Origin: Prorocentrum cordatum
Lineage: Eukaryota > Sar > Dinophyceae > Prorocentrales > Prorocentraceae
Direction: 5' to 3'
Assembly: GCA_963575745.1 (NCBI GenBank)
Contig: CAUYUJ010011503.1
Coordinates: 132,001-196,000 of the forward strand
DNA length: 64,000 nt
Both the position numbers and the translations under genes were made by a program. The notes beneath the pieces are model-generated. The model saw nothing but the letters and a program-made list of their open reading frames with translations, made no database searches and was not told the DNA's origin. Positions 18,395 through 30,338 of the stretch are shown here, one piece after another; the stretch's first letter is position 1; each line of letters starts with the position of its first letter.

Positions 18395-18690
18395 GGTAAT
18401 GGTGGTGGTGGTGGGCTGTGGTGGTGGTGATGGTGGTGGTGGTGGTGGTGTGGTTGGTGGTTGTGGTGGTGATGGTGGTGGTGGTTGTTGTTGTGGTGGT
18501 TGTGGTGTCAGGTTGTGGTGGTGGTGGTGGTAGTTGTGGTGGCGGTGGTGGTAGTGCGGTGGTTTCTGGTGGTGGTGGTGGTGGTAGTTGTGGCGGTGGT
18601 GGGTTAAGGTGGTGGTGGCGGTGGCGGTGGTGGTATGGTGGTTTGTCGTGGTGGTTGTGGTGGTGGTAGTGGTTGTGGTGGTGGTGGGGG
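18395..18690 (+). repeat. GGT microsatellite
   Basis: Almost continuous (GGT)n with GTT and GGC interruptions over about 300 bases. It runs directly into the S2 array. It creates spurious Val/Gly and Thr/His frames. Confidence 0.9.
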
Positions 18691-21600
18691 GGTCCCGTGC
18701 CAGATTTTGCAAAGTGGGGGGTCTTGAAGAAACTCTGCGCACTCCAGGAGGGTGGGGATGTCAGGCGAGGTGGAGGGGGTCCTGGGGCGGATTTTGCAGG
18801 GTGGAGGGTCGTGGAGAAACGATGCGCAGGGGTCCAGGACCAGGAGGCTGGGGATATCAGGCGTGGTGGGGGAGGTCCCGGGGCGGATTTTGCACGGTGG
18901 GGGTTGAGGAGCTCGGGGATGTCGGGCGTGGTGGGGGAGGTCCCGGGGCGGATTCTGCAGGGTGGGAGGGGGTCCTTAAGAAACGATGCGCAGGGGTCCA
19001 GGAGACTACGGATGTCAGGCGTGGTTGGGGAGTGTCTTGGGGCGGATTTTGCAGGGTCCGGGGTCTTGAAGAAACGATGCACAGGGGTCCAGGAGCTTGG
19101 GGATATCAGACGGGATTTGTTGGTGTCCCGGGGCGGATTTTGCAGGGTGGGTGGATCTTAAGAAACGATGCGCAGAGGCCCCAGGAGGCTGGGGATTCAG
19201 GCGTGGTGGGTGGGGTTTCGGTGCGGATTTTGCAGGGTGGGGGGTCCTTAAAGAAACGATGCGCAGGGGTCCAGGAAGCTAGGAATGTCAGGCGTGGTTT
19301 TGGGGGTGGTCCCGAGGCGGATTTTGCAGGATGGGAGGGCCTTACGGAACGATGCGCAGGGGTCCAGGAGGCTGGGGATGTCAGGCGTGGCGCGGGCGTG
19401 GTAGGGACGGTTCCGGGATGGATATTGCAGGGTGGGGTGTCGTTAAGAAGCGATGCGCAGGGGTCCATGAGGCCGGGAATGTCAGGGGTCCAGGAGGCTG
19501 GGGATGGCAGGCGGGGTGGGGGGGACGTCCGGGGGCGGATTTTGCAGGGTGCGGGGTCCTTGAGAAACGATGCGCAGGGGTCCAGGAACCTGGGAATGTC
19601 AGGCGGGGTGCGGGGGGGCTTGGGGCGGATTTTGCAGGATGGGGTGTTGTTAAGAAGCGGTGCGCAGTGGTCCAGGAAGCTAGGAATGTCAGGCGTGGTT
19701 TGGGGGGGTCCCTGGGCGGATTTTGCAGGGTGGGAGGGCCTTAAGGAACGATGCACAGGGGTCCAGGAGGCTGGGGATGTCAGGCGTGGCGCGGGCGTGG
19801 TAGGGACGGTTCCGGGATGGATTTTGCAGGGTGGGGTGTCGTTCAGAAGCGATGCGCCGGGGTCCAGGAGGCCGGGAATGTCAGGGGTCCAGGAGGCTGG
19901 GGATGGCAGGCGGGGTGGGGGGGACGTCCGGGGGCGGATTTTGCACGGTGGGGGGCCCTGAAGAAACGATGCGCAGGGGTCCAGGAGGCCGGGGATGTCA
20001 CAAGTGGCGGGTGGGGGATCCGTGGGCGGATTTTGCGTGGTTGGGGGTTCTCAAGAAACGATGCGCTCGGGTTTAGGCGGCTGGGGATGTGAGGCGTGGT
20101 GCGGGGTCGTAGGGAGGGTCCCGGGATGGTTTTTGCAGGGCGGGGGGTTCTTAAGACAATGTGCGTAGGGGTCCAGGAGGTTGGGGATGTCAGGCGTGGC
20201 GGGGGGGCCCGGTACGGATTTTGTAAGGTGTGGTGTCCTTAAGAAACTATGCACAGAGGTCCAGGAGGCTGGGGATGTCAGGCATGGTGGGGGGTGGGTC
20301 CCGGGGCGGCTTCTGCAGGGTGGGGGCTCCTTAAGAAACGATGCGCAGGGGTCCAGGAGGTTGAAAATGTCAGGCGTGGTTGGGGGGGTCCTGGGGCGGA
20401 TTTTGCAGGGGGCGGGGTCCTTGAGAAACGATGCGCAGGGGTCCAGGAGGCTGGGGATGTCAGGCGTGGTGCGGCCGTGGAAGGGGGTTCCCGAAATGAA
20501 TTTTGCAGGGTGGGGTGTCCTTAAGAAACGATGCGCAGATGCCTCAGGAATTGTTGGATATCAGGCGTGGTGGGGAGGGAGGGTCCCGGGGCGGATTTTG
20601 CAGGGTGCGGGGTCCAGAAGAAACGATGCACACGGGGGGGATGTCAGGAGTGCTGGGGGGGTCCCAGAACTCATTTTGCAGGGTGGGGGATCCGTATGAA
20701 ACGATGCACAGGGGTCCAGGAGGCTTGGGATGTGACGTGTGGTGGTGGGGGGATCCCTGGCCGAATTTCGCAGGGTGGGTGTACTTGAAAAACGATGCAC
20801 AGGGGGCAGGAGGCTGGGGATGTCAGGCGTGGTGTGGGCGTGGAAAGCGGGGGCCCTGGGATTGATTTTGCAGAATGGGGTGTCGTTACGAAACGATGCA
20901 CAAGGGCCTCATGAAGTTGGGGATGTCAAGCGTGGTGCGTGGGGTCCCAGAACGGATTTTGCACGGTGGGGGGCTCTGAAGAAACAATGCGCAGGGGTTC
21001 AGGAGGCCGGGGATGTCAGGCGTGGTGGGGGTTGGTCCCGGGGCGGATTTTGCAGGATGGGGGTCCTTAAGGAACGATGCGCAGGGGTCCAGGAGGTTAG
21101 ACATGTCAGGCGTGGTGGGGACCGCGGCGGATTTTGCAGGATGGGGCGTCTTTAATGAACGATCCGCAGGGGTCCAGGAGGCTGGAGATGTCAGGCGCTG
21201 TGGTTGAAGGGGGGGGTCCGGGGATGGTTTTTGCAAGGTGGGGTGTCTTAAAGAAACGATGCACAGCCAGGAGGTTGGGGATGTCAGGCGTGTGGGGGCG
21301 GCGTGCCCGGGCGGATTTTGCAGGGTAGGGGGTCTTGAAGAAACGATGCGCTCGGGTCCAGGAGGCTGGGGATGTCAGGCGTGGTGGGTGGGGGTCCTTG
21401 GGCGGATTTTGCAAGTGGGGGGGATCCAGGGCGGATTTTGCACAGTGGGGGGTCCTGAGGAAACGGTGCACAGGGGTCCAGGAGGTCGGGGATGTCAGGC
21501 ATGGCGGGAAGGGGGTCCCAGGGCGGATTTTGCAGGGTGCGGGGTCCTTGAGAAACGATGCGCAGGGGTCCAGGCTGGGGGTGTCAGGCGTGGTGGGGAG

Positions 21601-21850
21601 GGTCCCGGGGCGGATTTTGTAGAGTGACAGGTCCTTAGAAACGGGTCCAGGAGGCTGGAGATGTCAGGCGGGGTGGGGGGTAGTCCCGGGGCGGATTTTG
21701 CAGGTTGGGGGGTCCTTGAGAAACGATGCGCAGGGGCCCCAGGAGGCTGGGGATTCAGGCGTGGTGGGGGCGGTTCCGGGTGGGATTTTGAAGGGTGGGG
21801 GGTCTTGAAGAAACGATGCAGAGGGGTCCAGGAGGGGAGGTAGGGGGAAT
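18690..21850 (+). repeat. Satellite S2, main array
   Basis: About 33 tandem units with spacing from about 82 to 112 bases, averaging near 95. Landmarks are 'gggatgtcaggcgtgg', 'cggggcggattttgcaggg', 'aagaaacgatgcgc' and 'aggggtccaggagg'. Units diverge by substitutions and G-run length changes. A duplicated block is visible: the run of units near 19330-19560 recurs near 19740-19960. Confidence 0.95.
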
Positions 21851-22140
21851 ATGGTAGCACACGGGGTGGGCGTTTCAAACGGCATTCCTTGTTTGGAAGG
21901 GAGATGCAGGATGAGGCTCTGGGGAGAGGGTTGAAGGATAAGATTGTAAGGAACAGTGCCAATGAAGTTGTTAAAATCATAGAGGAAAGCGAACCTTGGG
22001 AACAAATGAAAAAGCTAAGGCTTTCGAGGTCCCGTTGTTTTTCCACCGAGAAACCAAACATCCGAACAAGCCGAACACCAGACACAAAACAACAACACAT
22101 AATACAAAAAAATAGAGCATCGACGCAACCATTGCTTTCA
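21851..22140. other. A/T-richer sequence without a recognised gene
   Basis: Follows the S2 array. It is less GC-rich than its surroundings. Short open frames only. Confidence 0.4.
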
Positions 22141-22265
22141 TACATATAACATAGTATGTAGGTATGTATGTCTGTATGCATGCATGTATGTATGTACGTA
22201 TGTATGCATGCATGTATATATATATGTATGTATATATATACATGTATATATATATATATATAAAA
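22140..22265 (+). repeat. TATG/TGCATG and TA microsatellite
   Basis: Continuous ATGTATGC-type units giving way to (TA)n. Confidence 0.9.
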
Positions 22266-23770
22266 ATAAAAGGGGCATCGTAAGCGAAGCCGTGTTTTTC
22301 ATGTGTTTTTGTGTGTTTGTCGTTACCTTTCTGATCTTTCCTTTAGATTCCAACGGTTTCTGTGATGTTTTCACGGTTTTCGGTATTTGTTTCTTGATAT
22401 TCTTCTTACACAAATCGCGAAAATGTTGGACCTGTTGATAGAAATCAGAAACAACCCGAACATCGGTGGAAAATAGCTGGACATCCGTGACAACCGCAGG
22501 GACCATTTTTAATGTTTGAAATCCGGAAGAAGTAAGCGACACCTTGGTTTTGGATGTTCGCCCCCAGATTTGTGACATACATGTATATAAGATTGAGCAT
22601 GTTTTTTTGTCTGATGCTTCAAGTTCTTTGCCTTTCTGATTTTCTGTGAAAGTTTTGGTCCCGTTGATTTCCCATATGGTAGACGTTTCCCGTATGTCTG
22701 GATTGGGTCCTTCGCTTTTCCTTCTGCTTCTCTTTTTTGCCTGCTCTCCTCCCCTCCCTCCACTGTTTTCGTTCCATTACTACCATCGCATCTGCATTGT
22801 CTCGTTCTTCCATTGTCGCGATGCAGATTTGAACTTCGTTTGCTTGCAACCGGATGCAAGTTTGCAGAGGTGCTTTTTCCAGGGGAGGGGTCCTGGAGGA
22901 CAGAGTCCTCGCTTCCGAGGCCTCGCGGAGCATGAATAACTCCAGCTGTTGTTGCTCGTCTTCGCACCGGTACAATCATCCCTAATATCATTCCGATCGC
23001 TGCTCTCACTCATCATCATCCGTACCCTCCTCATCGCATCTCCATTATGGAAGGAAGAGAGAGGCTCAGAGGGGGAGGCGGAGTGATCTGATGAAGACGA
23101 GGAGGACTTGCAGGACGATGGGGTTCAGGAGTTGTTCATCTTTCTTCTGCTGCCTCCAAAATCATAGCACCACCCTCTTTCTATCATTCCTGCCCCTCCT
23201 CCTAGCCCTCCCGTCGGGGGAGAAGAAGGGGGGGGGCAGTGGTTACATCCCTGAGCCCCCTCCCTCTCCTTCTATTGTCTTCTACCCTACTCTGACCACA
23301 CCTGTTCCTCCACCTCCCCGCGAATTATCATCCCTCCGTCTCCCATCCTCCTCCTCCGCCTCCCAGAGTCGAGGGGGCAGGGGTGAGCCGCCCTGCGGCG
23401 CGGATTGGGCGTGTGGCGTGTCCTCAGGTCCCCAGCCTCCGTCTCCTCCTCCTCCTCCTCCTCCTCCACAATTACACAATATGAAAATACTCTCCCACTT
23501 CCCCTGATGGCGTCCGGAAGATATTCGGCACCCCCCCGCGTACTGTTTTTTTACACACAGGATTCCCCGGAGTTGGGTTTTCGCTTGTGTTTTTTTTTCT
23601 AAAATGCTGCTCTCGCTGAGGCGCCGGCCTCATTTCTGCTCCCGAATCGTTCCGAATCGTGCTCCCGCTGCAGCGTGGGCCTCATTTTCGGATCGGTGTT
23701 TGGCCTCCGTCGTTGAGGATGGCGTTCTCGCCCCAGCGCGGGCCTCTTTCTCGCGCGCCCATCCCCGCCA
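22266..23770. other. Sequence without a supportable gene
   Basis: Moderate complexity. Includes CTC runs (about 23340-23465) and G runs near 23225. No domain recognised in any frame. Confidence 0.4.
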
Positions 23771-23774
23771 CCAC

Positions 23775-24030
23775 CGCGCCTCCCGCCCCACCACCACCCA
23801 CCACCACCACCACCACCACCACCACCACCACCACCAGCCACCAGCACCAGCACCAGCACCAGCACCAGCCACACACCACCACCAGCACCAGCACCCACCA
23901 CCACCACCAGCACAGCCACCACCACCACCACCACCACCACACCACCACCACCACCACCACCACCACCACCACCACCACCACCACAACCACGCACACACGC
24001 ACGCACGCACGCACGCGCACCACCACCCAC
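23775..24030 (+). repeat. CAC/CCA microsatellite
   Basis: (CAC)n with CAG interruptions, then ACGC repeats. The open frames through it (poly-His, poly-Thr, poly-Gly) are by-products. Confidence 0.9.
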
Positions 24031-24154
24031 TACGCACGCGCGCGCGGAGCCACAGGTCCGCTACGACACGCGTCCGCGGATAGAGAAAATCAGCGCCATG
24101 GTAAGGGATGGGAGGGAGGGGTAGGACGTCAGATATGACGCGAGCGCACCTAGC

Positions 24155-24205
24155 TTGTCCTCCTCCCCTCCCTCCCTCCCTCCCTCCCTCCCTCCCTCCC
24201 TCCTT
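24155..24205 (+). repeat. CCCT microsatellite
   Basis: (CCCT)n, about 12 units. Confidence 0.9.
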
Positions 24206-24239
24206 GGACTCAACTCTGAGGAGTCATTGCGGGGCCGGA

Positions 24240-25120
24240 ACCACCGTTGCCAAATCTCTCGGGCGCTCGGAGTCCCTCGGGCCTTGTCGCGTCTTCTCGC
24301 TTGATTTTTGGAAGAGCCATTCCGGGGCGCCCCTCGCGAGGGTCGTGGTCCCCAGGGGGTACCCGAACTCTGGGGAGGGCTATTTTTCGAGACCCCTCCT
24401 GAGGATCGTGGCCTCCGCCGTTCCTTGCCACTTCTTGCATGTCCTCGGGGAAGGCATTTGCCCGACACCGCTCGCGAGGGTCGCGGCCTCCGGGGGGCGG
24501 GAGGGGAGGGCGCAACCGAGCGCCCCCTGCCACCCCCGCGCCAAGAGGCCCCCGAGGGGCGCCCGAGACGTCGCCAAGGAGTCCCAGGAGGTCCTCAAGA
24601 GGCGCCCAAGAGGCCCCGAGCCTGACCCCAAGAGGCGCCCAGAGGCTGCGAACCTGCCTGCCGGAGGCCCCACAGAGGCCACAGATGCCGACCACGAGCC
24701 CCCAACCAACATCCATGAGGCCTCTGACCCATCGCCCAGTCACGGCGGCGGGATATGCCGAAGGCAACTAGATATGATGATGATGATGATAATGATTGAG
24801 GGGAACAAGAGGGCGGGGAGGAGGAGGACAGGATGGGGAGCGGGATGACGAGGTGGGGGATAGGAGGAGGATGAGGAGAAGGCAGACGTGACTCATAAGC
24901 ACCCCCCCTCCCATCCATAATCCCCCTGCAGGGCGGACTCAATGAACGCCGCGAGAAAAATATTGGGATACATAGTATCGCATCATCATCAACATCATCA
25001 TCACACCCATCGTCATCGACCTCATCAACGTTGTCATCGCACCTATCGTATCAGCTTCGTCATTTCCGTTCTCGGAGGAAAAACAAAACCTATACCGCCC
25101 TATTCCCTTGCTCTCCCAGG
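24240..25120. other. Sequence without a gene; weak direct repeats and microsatellites
   Basis: Segments near 24300-24500 repeat 'cctcgcgagggtcg(t/c)gg' and 'ccattccgggg'-like words. Short GAT (24772-24795) and CAT (24978-25020) microsatellites follow. Confidence 0.4.
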
Positions 25121-25180
25121 AAAGCGGGGGTGCCGTGCGTGGAGGGGGGGGGGTCCCAAGGCGGATTTTGCAGGGCGGGG
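25121..25180 (+). repeat. Satellite S2, fragment left of TE2
   Basis: Partial unit with 'ggcggattttgcaggg'. Its last five bases CGGGG (25176-25180) are TE2's left target duplication. Confidence 0.85.
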
Positions 25181-25339
25181 TGCTAGGAAGTTTGTAGTTT
25201 TACTATGATATATGATGATATCAAACTATAATCAGACTGTTCGGGCGAAGGCCCGAAATCCTGTAGCCCTTTGCTGCTCAAGAAAAAGAGCAGCCCTCTT
25301 CCCCCCACTTTCCGCGACGGGGGTCGGGGAGCGCGTGCG
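25181..25339 (+). repeat. TE2 5' LTR
   Basis: Shares with 32180-32339 'atcagactgttcgggcgaag', 'cccgaaatcctgta', 'ctcaagaaaaagagcagccc' and 'tccgcgacgggggt'. The first 50 bases are more diverged. Confidence 0.88.
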
Positions 25340-25351
25340 TGGTAGCGGAGC
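25340..25351 (+). other. TE2 primer-binding site
   Basis: TGGTAGCGGAGC directly after the LTR, identical to 2836-2847 in TE1. Probable initiator tRNA-Met primer. Confidence 0.8.
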
Positions 25352-25939
25352 TCGCTTGAGGTGCGCGGGCCAGTTCCGCACCCGGCGAGCTCCAGGAACC
25401 CTTCGAGGGGGCCCAGCGGCGGCGCGCCGCGGGTCCAGCGGCGGAAGGCAGCGGAAGCAGCCGCGGGACGATCCGCCCTGCTAGCAAGCAGGGTACCTTT
25501 TGTTGGCCAGAGCTGCGGGAGGACCCGCGCCCTGGCAAGGAGGTCAGAACCAGGGTTCGACTCCAGCCTTCGAGCGAGTTCAAGGCCAAGGTTGCGAGCA
25601 AGCTCAAGGCCAAGAAGGCGAACGAACGCGGTGGCAGAGCCCCAGAGTCGAGGGCCCACCGCCAGAACCGAGGGAGCGCCCGGCGGAAACTGGCCGAGTG
25701 CGGCGACGTGGCTCAGTTTACGGAAGGGGAGTGAGCAGCGGTGAAGCGACAGCTCGCGTTCGATTTCCAGCGCCAGGCGAAGGCCGACAAGGGCGATGGG
25801 AGGTCAAGCGCGAAAACTGGTCGAGCACGTGCAGAGGCTGACGACGGTGAGTCAACAGGTGCGGACGGAGCCTCAGCAGCGAGATCTAGCGATGGCCGGG
25901 ATGCGAGGCCACCATCAGGGATAAGCCGACAAAGTTCTA

Positions 25940-27520
25940 GTGCTTCGTGGTGAGATGATGGACCCGAAGATCCTTCACAAAGTGATGCCGTTCGACGGTC
26001 AGAGAGCGAGCTGGAAGACGTTCGGCTTCCAGTGCAGAACCTACCTGATCGCGCAAGGCAGAAGGTATCGACGTCTTCTCGAGAAGTGCGAAGACGGAGC
26101 GCAGGATGTAGACAACGTGAACTTGTCAGCCCAAGAGGAGGAGCTCAGCACGCAGCTGTACTTCGCCCTGGCCCTCGTCATGCCTGAGGGCTCGGCGGGC
26201 GAGATGATCGTGGGGGACAGCAGCTCGGGCGAAGGGGCGGCGCCCTTGAGGAAGCCGCAGAAGGAGTACAACCCGAACGAAGCAGGCAGCGTGCTAGCGA
26301 TGTGGACCAAGCTTAAGGGCACGAAGTTCGAGGCAAACGACGACGCCATGGTGAGCATCAGCAAGCTCGACGAGGACATGACGAGGTGCCAGAATATGTC
26401 GGGCTGGCCCGTGTCGGACCTCATCGAGCGAGGAATCCTCACCGAGGCGCTCAAGGAACACGACGAGTTGCAGAAGCACGTGTTTCGGATTTGCTGTCGG
26501 CTGAACATGCGCGAGCTCCTGCGAGCCGAAGTCGCGTCGGCGCCGGCGGCGGAGCGAGCGGTCGACGACGATCCGATGGGCATCGGCGGGTTGAAGGGCG
26601 GCAAGAAGCTGCGGAGAGGCCGCGGCGAGGGCAAGGGGGGCAAGGGCAAGGAGGGGCCGCCGAACTCCGACGCCGACCTCGCGCACAAGAAAGGCCACCG
26701 CAGGTACTGTCGCAAGAAAGGCCTTCGCACACGAGAGGAGTGCAAGTGCTGTCGCAAGAGAGGCCGCCGCAGCGCCAACTGCCGCGAGCGGGTAGCCAAG
26801 GAGAAGCAGGCAGCCGCCTGCAACGACAACACGGACAAGAAGCAGCACAGAAACGAACAGGTCAAAGGGAAGAAGAGGGTCGCAGGAGGGGCAGTAAAAG
26901 AGCTCGAGAGATTGCGACGAGCAGGAGTGGCCCCAGCGACAGGGTCGACGGCGCCCACGCAGCCTCTGCTAGGGGCGCACAGCAGCGCCGACAGCGCAGC
27001 GACCCTGCCAGTCTGCAGAGGGATGCAAGCGAAGATGATTCTGGCCCTGAGGGCCCGAGACCACAGGATCGACTGGAAGTGCACCTTGCCCTCCTACGAA
27101 AAGTACACACGCAGCTCGCGCAAGAAGCTGCTCGAGGGCAGAACGTGGCATTGCCGCGAGTGGAATGTGGACTTCTGCGAGACGTGCGCAGAATACTGCC
27201 TGGACAAGCACGAGTCTCGAAGTTCGATTAGCGGAGAATGTAGCTGCTGCGAGTCAGCCGCGGTAGAACCCGCGCTGCCAGCTGCGGTCGGGCCCGCGCT
27301 GCCCGAGGTCGGAGGCCTACGTGGGCAGGTGCCGGAAGACGACCGACTGCGGTTAGCCCCGCTTCGGAATGCCATCGCGCTCGACTCAGGCGCGCAGGTC
27401 AGCGCAGCGCCGAGGAAGCAGGTGGCCAAACACAAACTACAAGCCGACGGACAGCAACGTCGTTGGCTTGAAGGGTATCGGAGGCGAGGAGGTCGAGAGG
27501 CGCGGCCATGCGGAGCGTGA
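25940..27520 (+). CDS. gag: TE2 Gag with start of the protease
   Basis: A 526-codon frame. The likely start is Met6 or Met7 (25955 or 25958), giving a normal copia Gag beginning DPKILHKVMPFDG. Residues about 10-200 are the capsid-like helical region. A basic Gly/Lys-rich linker follows (about 215-235). Residues 268-281 have zinc-knuckle spacing C-x2-C-x4-R-x4-C, with Arg276 in place of the metal-binding His, so metal binding is probably impaired. A Cys-rich segment near 370-440 may be a second zinc module. The retropepsin active-site motif D482-S-G (IALDSGAQVS) is present. The frame then runs into a frameshift near 27430-27480 and ends in a meaningless tail. Confidence 0.75.
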   Translation: MLRGEMMDPKILHKVMPFDGQRASWKTFGFQCRTYLIAQGRRYRRLLEKCEDGAQDVDNVNLSAQEEELSTQLYFALALVMPEGSAGEMIVGDSSSGEGAAPLRKPQKEYNPNEAGSVLAMWTKLKGTKFEANDDAMVSISKLDEDMTRCQNMSGWPVSDLIERGILTEALKEHDELQKHVFRICCRLNMRELLRAEVASAPAAERAVDDDPMGIGGLKGGKKLRRGRGEGKGGKGKEGPPNSDADLAHKKGHRRYCRKKGLRTREECKCCRKRGRRSANCRERVAKEKQAAACNDNTDKKQHRNEQVKGKKRVAGGAVKELERLRRAGVAPATGSTAPTQPLLGAHSSADSAATLPVCRGMQAKMILALRARDHRIDWKCTLPSYEKYTRSSRKKLLEGRTWHCREWNVDFCETCAEYCLDKHESRSSISGECSCCESAAVEPALPAAVGPALPEVGGLRGQVPEDDRLRLAPLRNAIALDSGAQVSAAPRKQVAKHKLQADGQQRRWLEGYRRRGGREARPCGA

Positions 27521-27629
27521 CCTGTCCAGAGGAGGAGAGGCCCTCCAAGTTGGCGCGGAAGTTGCCGACGTGGAGCACCCCGTTGTGGCCACATGCGGTA
27601 GTGCAACGAGGCCAGAGCGTTCTCCATAG
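27400..27629 (+). pseudogene. TE2 protease remainder, shifted frame
   Basis: In the frame one base further, VVGLKGIGGEEVE and the later AEVADVEHPVVA resemble the strand segments that follow the D-S-G motif of copia proteases. The active site itself lies in the gag frame, so at least one indel separates them. Confidence 0.5.
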
Positions 27630-27886
27630 CCCTGCAGGTTACTGGATCATCACGGCACCATCGAGTCACACGATGGAGCTGAGTTCGTTTCTCTACGACG
27701 TCATCAGGCCAACTATTATACATTTTGAATGCGATCACATCATGGACGGCAAGACCCAACCAGGTGCCGCGCAGGTAGCAGCAGCGAGGAAGACGCTGCC
27801 GCGGAACGTCCCAGCTGAGCAAGCAGCTGGATCTTTGCAGAGGGTTCTCGGCCCAGAGGCGGACGAGACTACGACTGCGCCGGCGG

Positions 27887-28870
27887 GTGCTGAAGTCACC
27901 ATGCCAGTCTAGTGCTGCGGAGAGGGCCGCGCGCGAAGGGCATCGCCTCCCTGCTCGCCCTTCGTGTCCACTGTGCGTGGAAGCTCGAGCGGACGACGAT
28001 CCGCACTGCGTGCAGGAGCCAGCTGGCGAGAAGCAGGTGCCGAAGGTGGTGTTCGACATCTTCTACGTCGGGACTGACCAGCTGGCGGCTAGGCACAAGC
28101 TCAAAGGAGGCCGATTCAGCTGTGAGAAGCCGCTGGTAACGAAAGCAGATCTAGAACAGGCGATCTCAGTTCTGAACGCGATCGCTTGCGAGATCCTGGC
28201 GCAGGCGACGCTGTGTGCTAACAGAGATTTTGACGACTACACGGGGGCCCTTCCTGATAGCTGTGCTAGAAGTCTGGGGTCGCGCGACAGTTGTGCTCCA
28301 GACAGACCAGGGGCCTGCCGCGATGGCCCTGGCAAATGCAGTTCGAGATCGCAGGTCTCGCTCTACCTTGGTGCGGGTATCACCGCCTTTGTCCCTGCAG
28401 AGTGCTGGCTGCGCCGAGGGTGCCAACGAGCTTGCAGCAGGCTTGCCGCGGACCTCCTACAAGCTGAAGCTGAAGCGCAAGCTGGGGCGCGACATCGAGA
28501 TGACGGATCCGATCGCGCCTTGGCTCGTTATGCCGGCGGGCTGGATTATCACACCAGGCTTCAGCCGCGAAGCCATGGGGGGTCTTCCCACGAGATGCTG
28601 CACGGCAAGGAGTACACTTGGGAGATCTCGGAGATGGGCGAGCAGGTCTGGTATCGGATCTCAGCCCGAGTTGCTGCTGGACGCGGCAAGTGGGAGGCCA
28701 GCTTCGCCAAAGTGATCTGGGTTGGAAAGCGAGTTGGGCGGCGCTCACCTCGTGATCGGCCCAGAGCGCGGCGCGCAGAAGGTCGGGGCCGCGCGGCGGA
28801 TGCCGGAGGAGTTTAGGTGGCAGCCTGAGCTCACCCAGAACATCAGGGCGACGCCGTGGAAGCACATCCT
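27887..28870 (+). pseudogene. TE2 integrase, broken over two frames
   Basis: In one frame (27887-28816): a zinc-finger-like H-x6-C-x2-C segment (HRLPARPSCPLC) and the first catalytic Asp at 28055 (VVFDIFYVG). In the next frame (28215-28715): the second Asp at 28305 (LQTDQGPAAMALA), the Glu at 28416 (GCAEGANEL; 36 residues between), and APWLVMPAGWIIT of the C-terminal part. The first frame then resumes with HGKEYTWEISEMGEQVWYRI and KWEASFAKVIWVGK. At least two indels are needed. All three DDE acids survive, though in different frames. Confidence 0.7.
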
Positions 28871-29578
28871 TGACAAGAGTGCAGGACCCATCGGACGCAG
28901 CATGTACACCACGCAGCGCACGATCAACGCTCGCGGCCCGACCGGCGACGGCAGGACATGCAGCGCTGGATATGGATCGCATTCGGCAGCCTGCCGTCGG
29001 CGGTTCGAGACAATCCAGGCCGAACTCCTGCGCGAGAAAAAGGAAAAGGACCCTGTGGCCCCAGACCAGAGGCTACGGCGGCGGTGCCAGCCGCTGCTGC
29101 GGGCCCCCCCGCGCCTGGAGCAGCGGCTGGACCAGCGGCGGCGTCGAGCAGCAACGAGGCAGCGGTAGCGCCCGCACCTGCTGCAGAAGACGCGGTTATG
29201 CCTCCTGTCCCGGGAGAGGCAGAAGCACAGACAGCCACGCAGACGGAACCTGACCATATCAGGAGCGACTCCCAGAGAGGCGCCTCGGGAGAGCCGAGGG
29301 CCGAAGTGGGGGTCAAGATGCCGAGAGTAGCAACCATATGTGTGCTCTCTGTCTGCGAACTGGCAGTCTGCGGGGAAGGCAACGACGAGACTTTCGACCC
29401 GATGCGGGATCCACACCCGAAGCGAAGTTCAAGATGATCGGACAGGTGTGAGAAGCATTTGAGATGCCAGCTGAGGGAGCGCCACCGAGGCGAGCGCGCA
29501 TGCAGGCGCTGCCTGATGAGCCACATCGGCACGATCAGGAGTCACTTAGGATAACCTGACGAGGAGCAGATCGAGCAG
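28871..29578 (+). other. TE2 linker between integrase and reverse transcriptase
   Basis: Ala/Pro/Glu-rich low-complexity coding remnant (best frame 28958-29437), as is usual between these domains in copia elements. Nothing catalytic. Confidence 0.5.
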
Positions 29579-30338
29579 ATGGTTGAGGTCAGCGCCGAGT
29601 TACAGGAGCACGACCAGTGGGGCCCAAAGACGGCACACTACGAAAACTACACTGCAGAGCCCTTGGACGAGGATCTGTACCAGAAAGGTCGCGACGACCA
29701 GCTTCTGGCCATGAAGGACTACGGAGTTTACGTGGAGGTGGCGACGTCGACGGCGACCGACGGCAGCATGTCGGAGGTTTCCCCATTGCCCATCAGAAGG
29801 AAGGCGGAGTCAGGTGGAGGTTCGTGGCGACCGAGATCAACAAGCACGAGGTGCGCGAGGAGAACCACCAAGGCACGCCGCCGCTCATGATTGCAAGGGA
29901 GACGCTAAGCCAGGCCGCATCGAGCCCTACTTCGACGGGAGAGCACAAGCGGATGATCCACGTCTGGGACGTCAGGAAGGCTTTCTTCAACGCCGACCTG
30001 ATGAGATGATGTACTTTCATCCTGGACGCGAGGTGTGCCTTCCTGGAAGGTGCTGGCGGCTGCTGACGGCCATGAACGGCAACAGGAAGGCATCGCAGAT
30101 GTGGGGAGAGGTGGTGCGGACCACCATGGGTGACGGTCACTGGGGTTGCTTCACGGCGACACCTGACGTGTTCTACTCACCAGCGAGCTCCAACGTCCCT
30201 GCCGTCGGCGAGGACAGTGCAGCTCTCTGCCACGGAGACGACTTTCTGGCCGAAGGCTACGACGAGCAGTTGGACGAGCTGGACGAGTTGCTGAGACAGC
30301 AGTTCGAGGTCACAGCGAGTGCCAGACTGGGCCCCTGA
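29579..30338 (+). pseudogene. TE2 reverse transcriptase, broken over three frames
   Basis: 29579-29890 has GRDDQLLAMKDYGVYVEV, the start of the copia RT domain. In the next frame, 29800-30009 has the finger/palm segment ending HVWDVRKAFFNADL, with the catalytic Asp at 29968. The third frame (up to the stop at 30338) has RCWRLLTAMNGNRKASQMW and the catalytic pair in CHGDDFLAEG (Asp codons at 30237 and 30240). Each domain piece is clear, but no continuous frame exists. Confidence 0.75.

Noticed and set aside
17799-19961. 427-codon minus and 457-codon plus frames over the GGT array and S2
   Set aside because: Both are explained by simple and satellite repeats. Composition is poly-Thr/His/Pro on one strand and Gly/Trp-rich on the other.
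12609-21850. Resemblance to CRISPR arrays (regular repeats)
   Set aside because: Units of about 90 bp are repeated in full with no unique spacers, in a eukaryotic genome with no cas genes.
23604-24138. Poly-His, poly-Thr and poly-Gly frames
   Set aside because: Produced by the CAC microsatellite.
25500-25590. T-loop-like 'ggttcgactcc' in the TE2 leader
   Set aside because: Stems of a tRNA cloverleaf do not pair and it lies in the retrotransposon leader.
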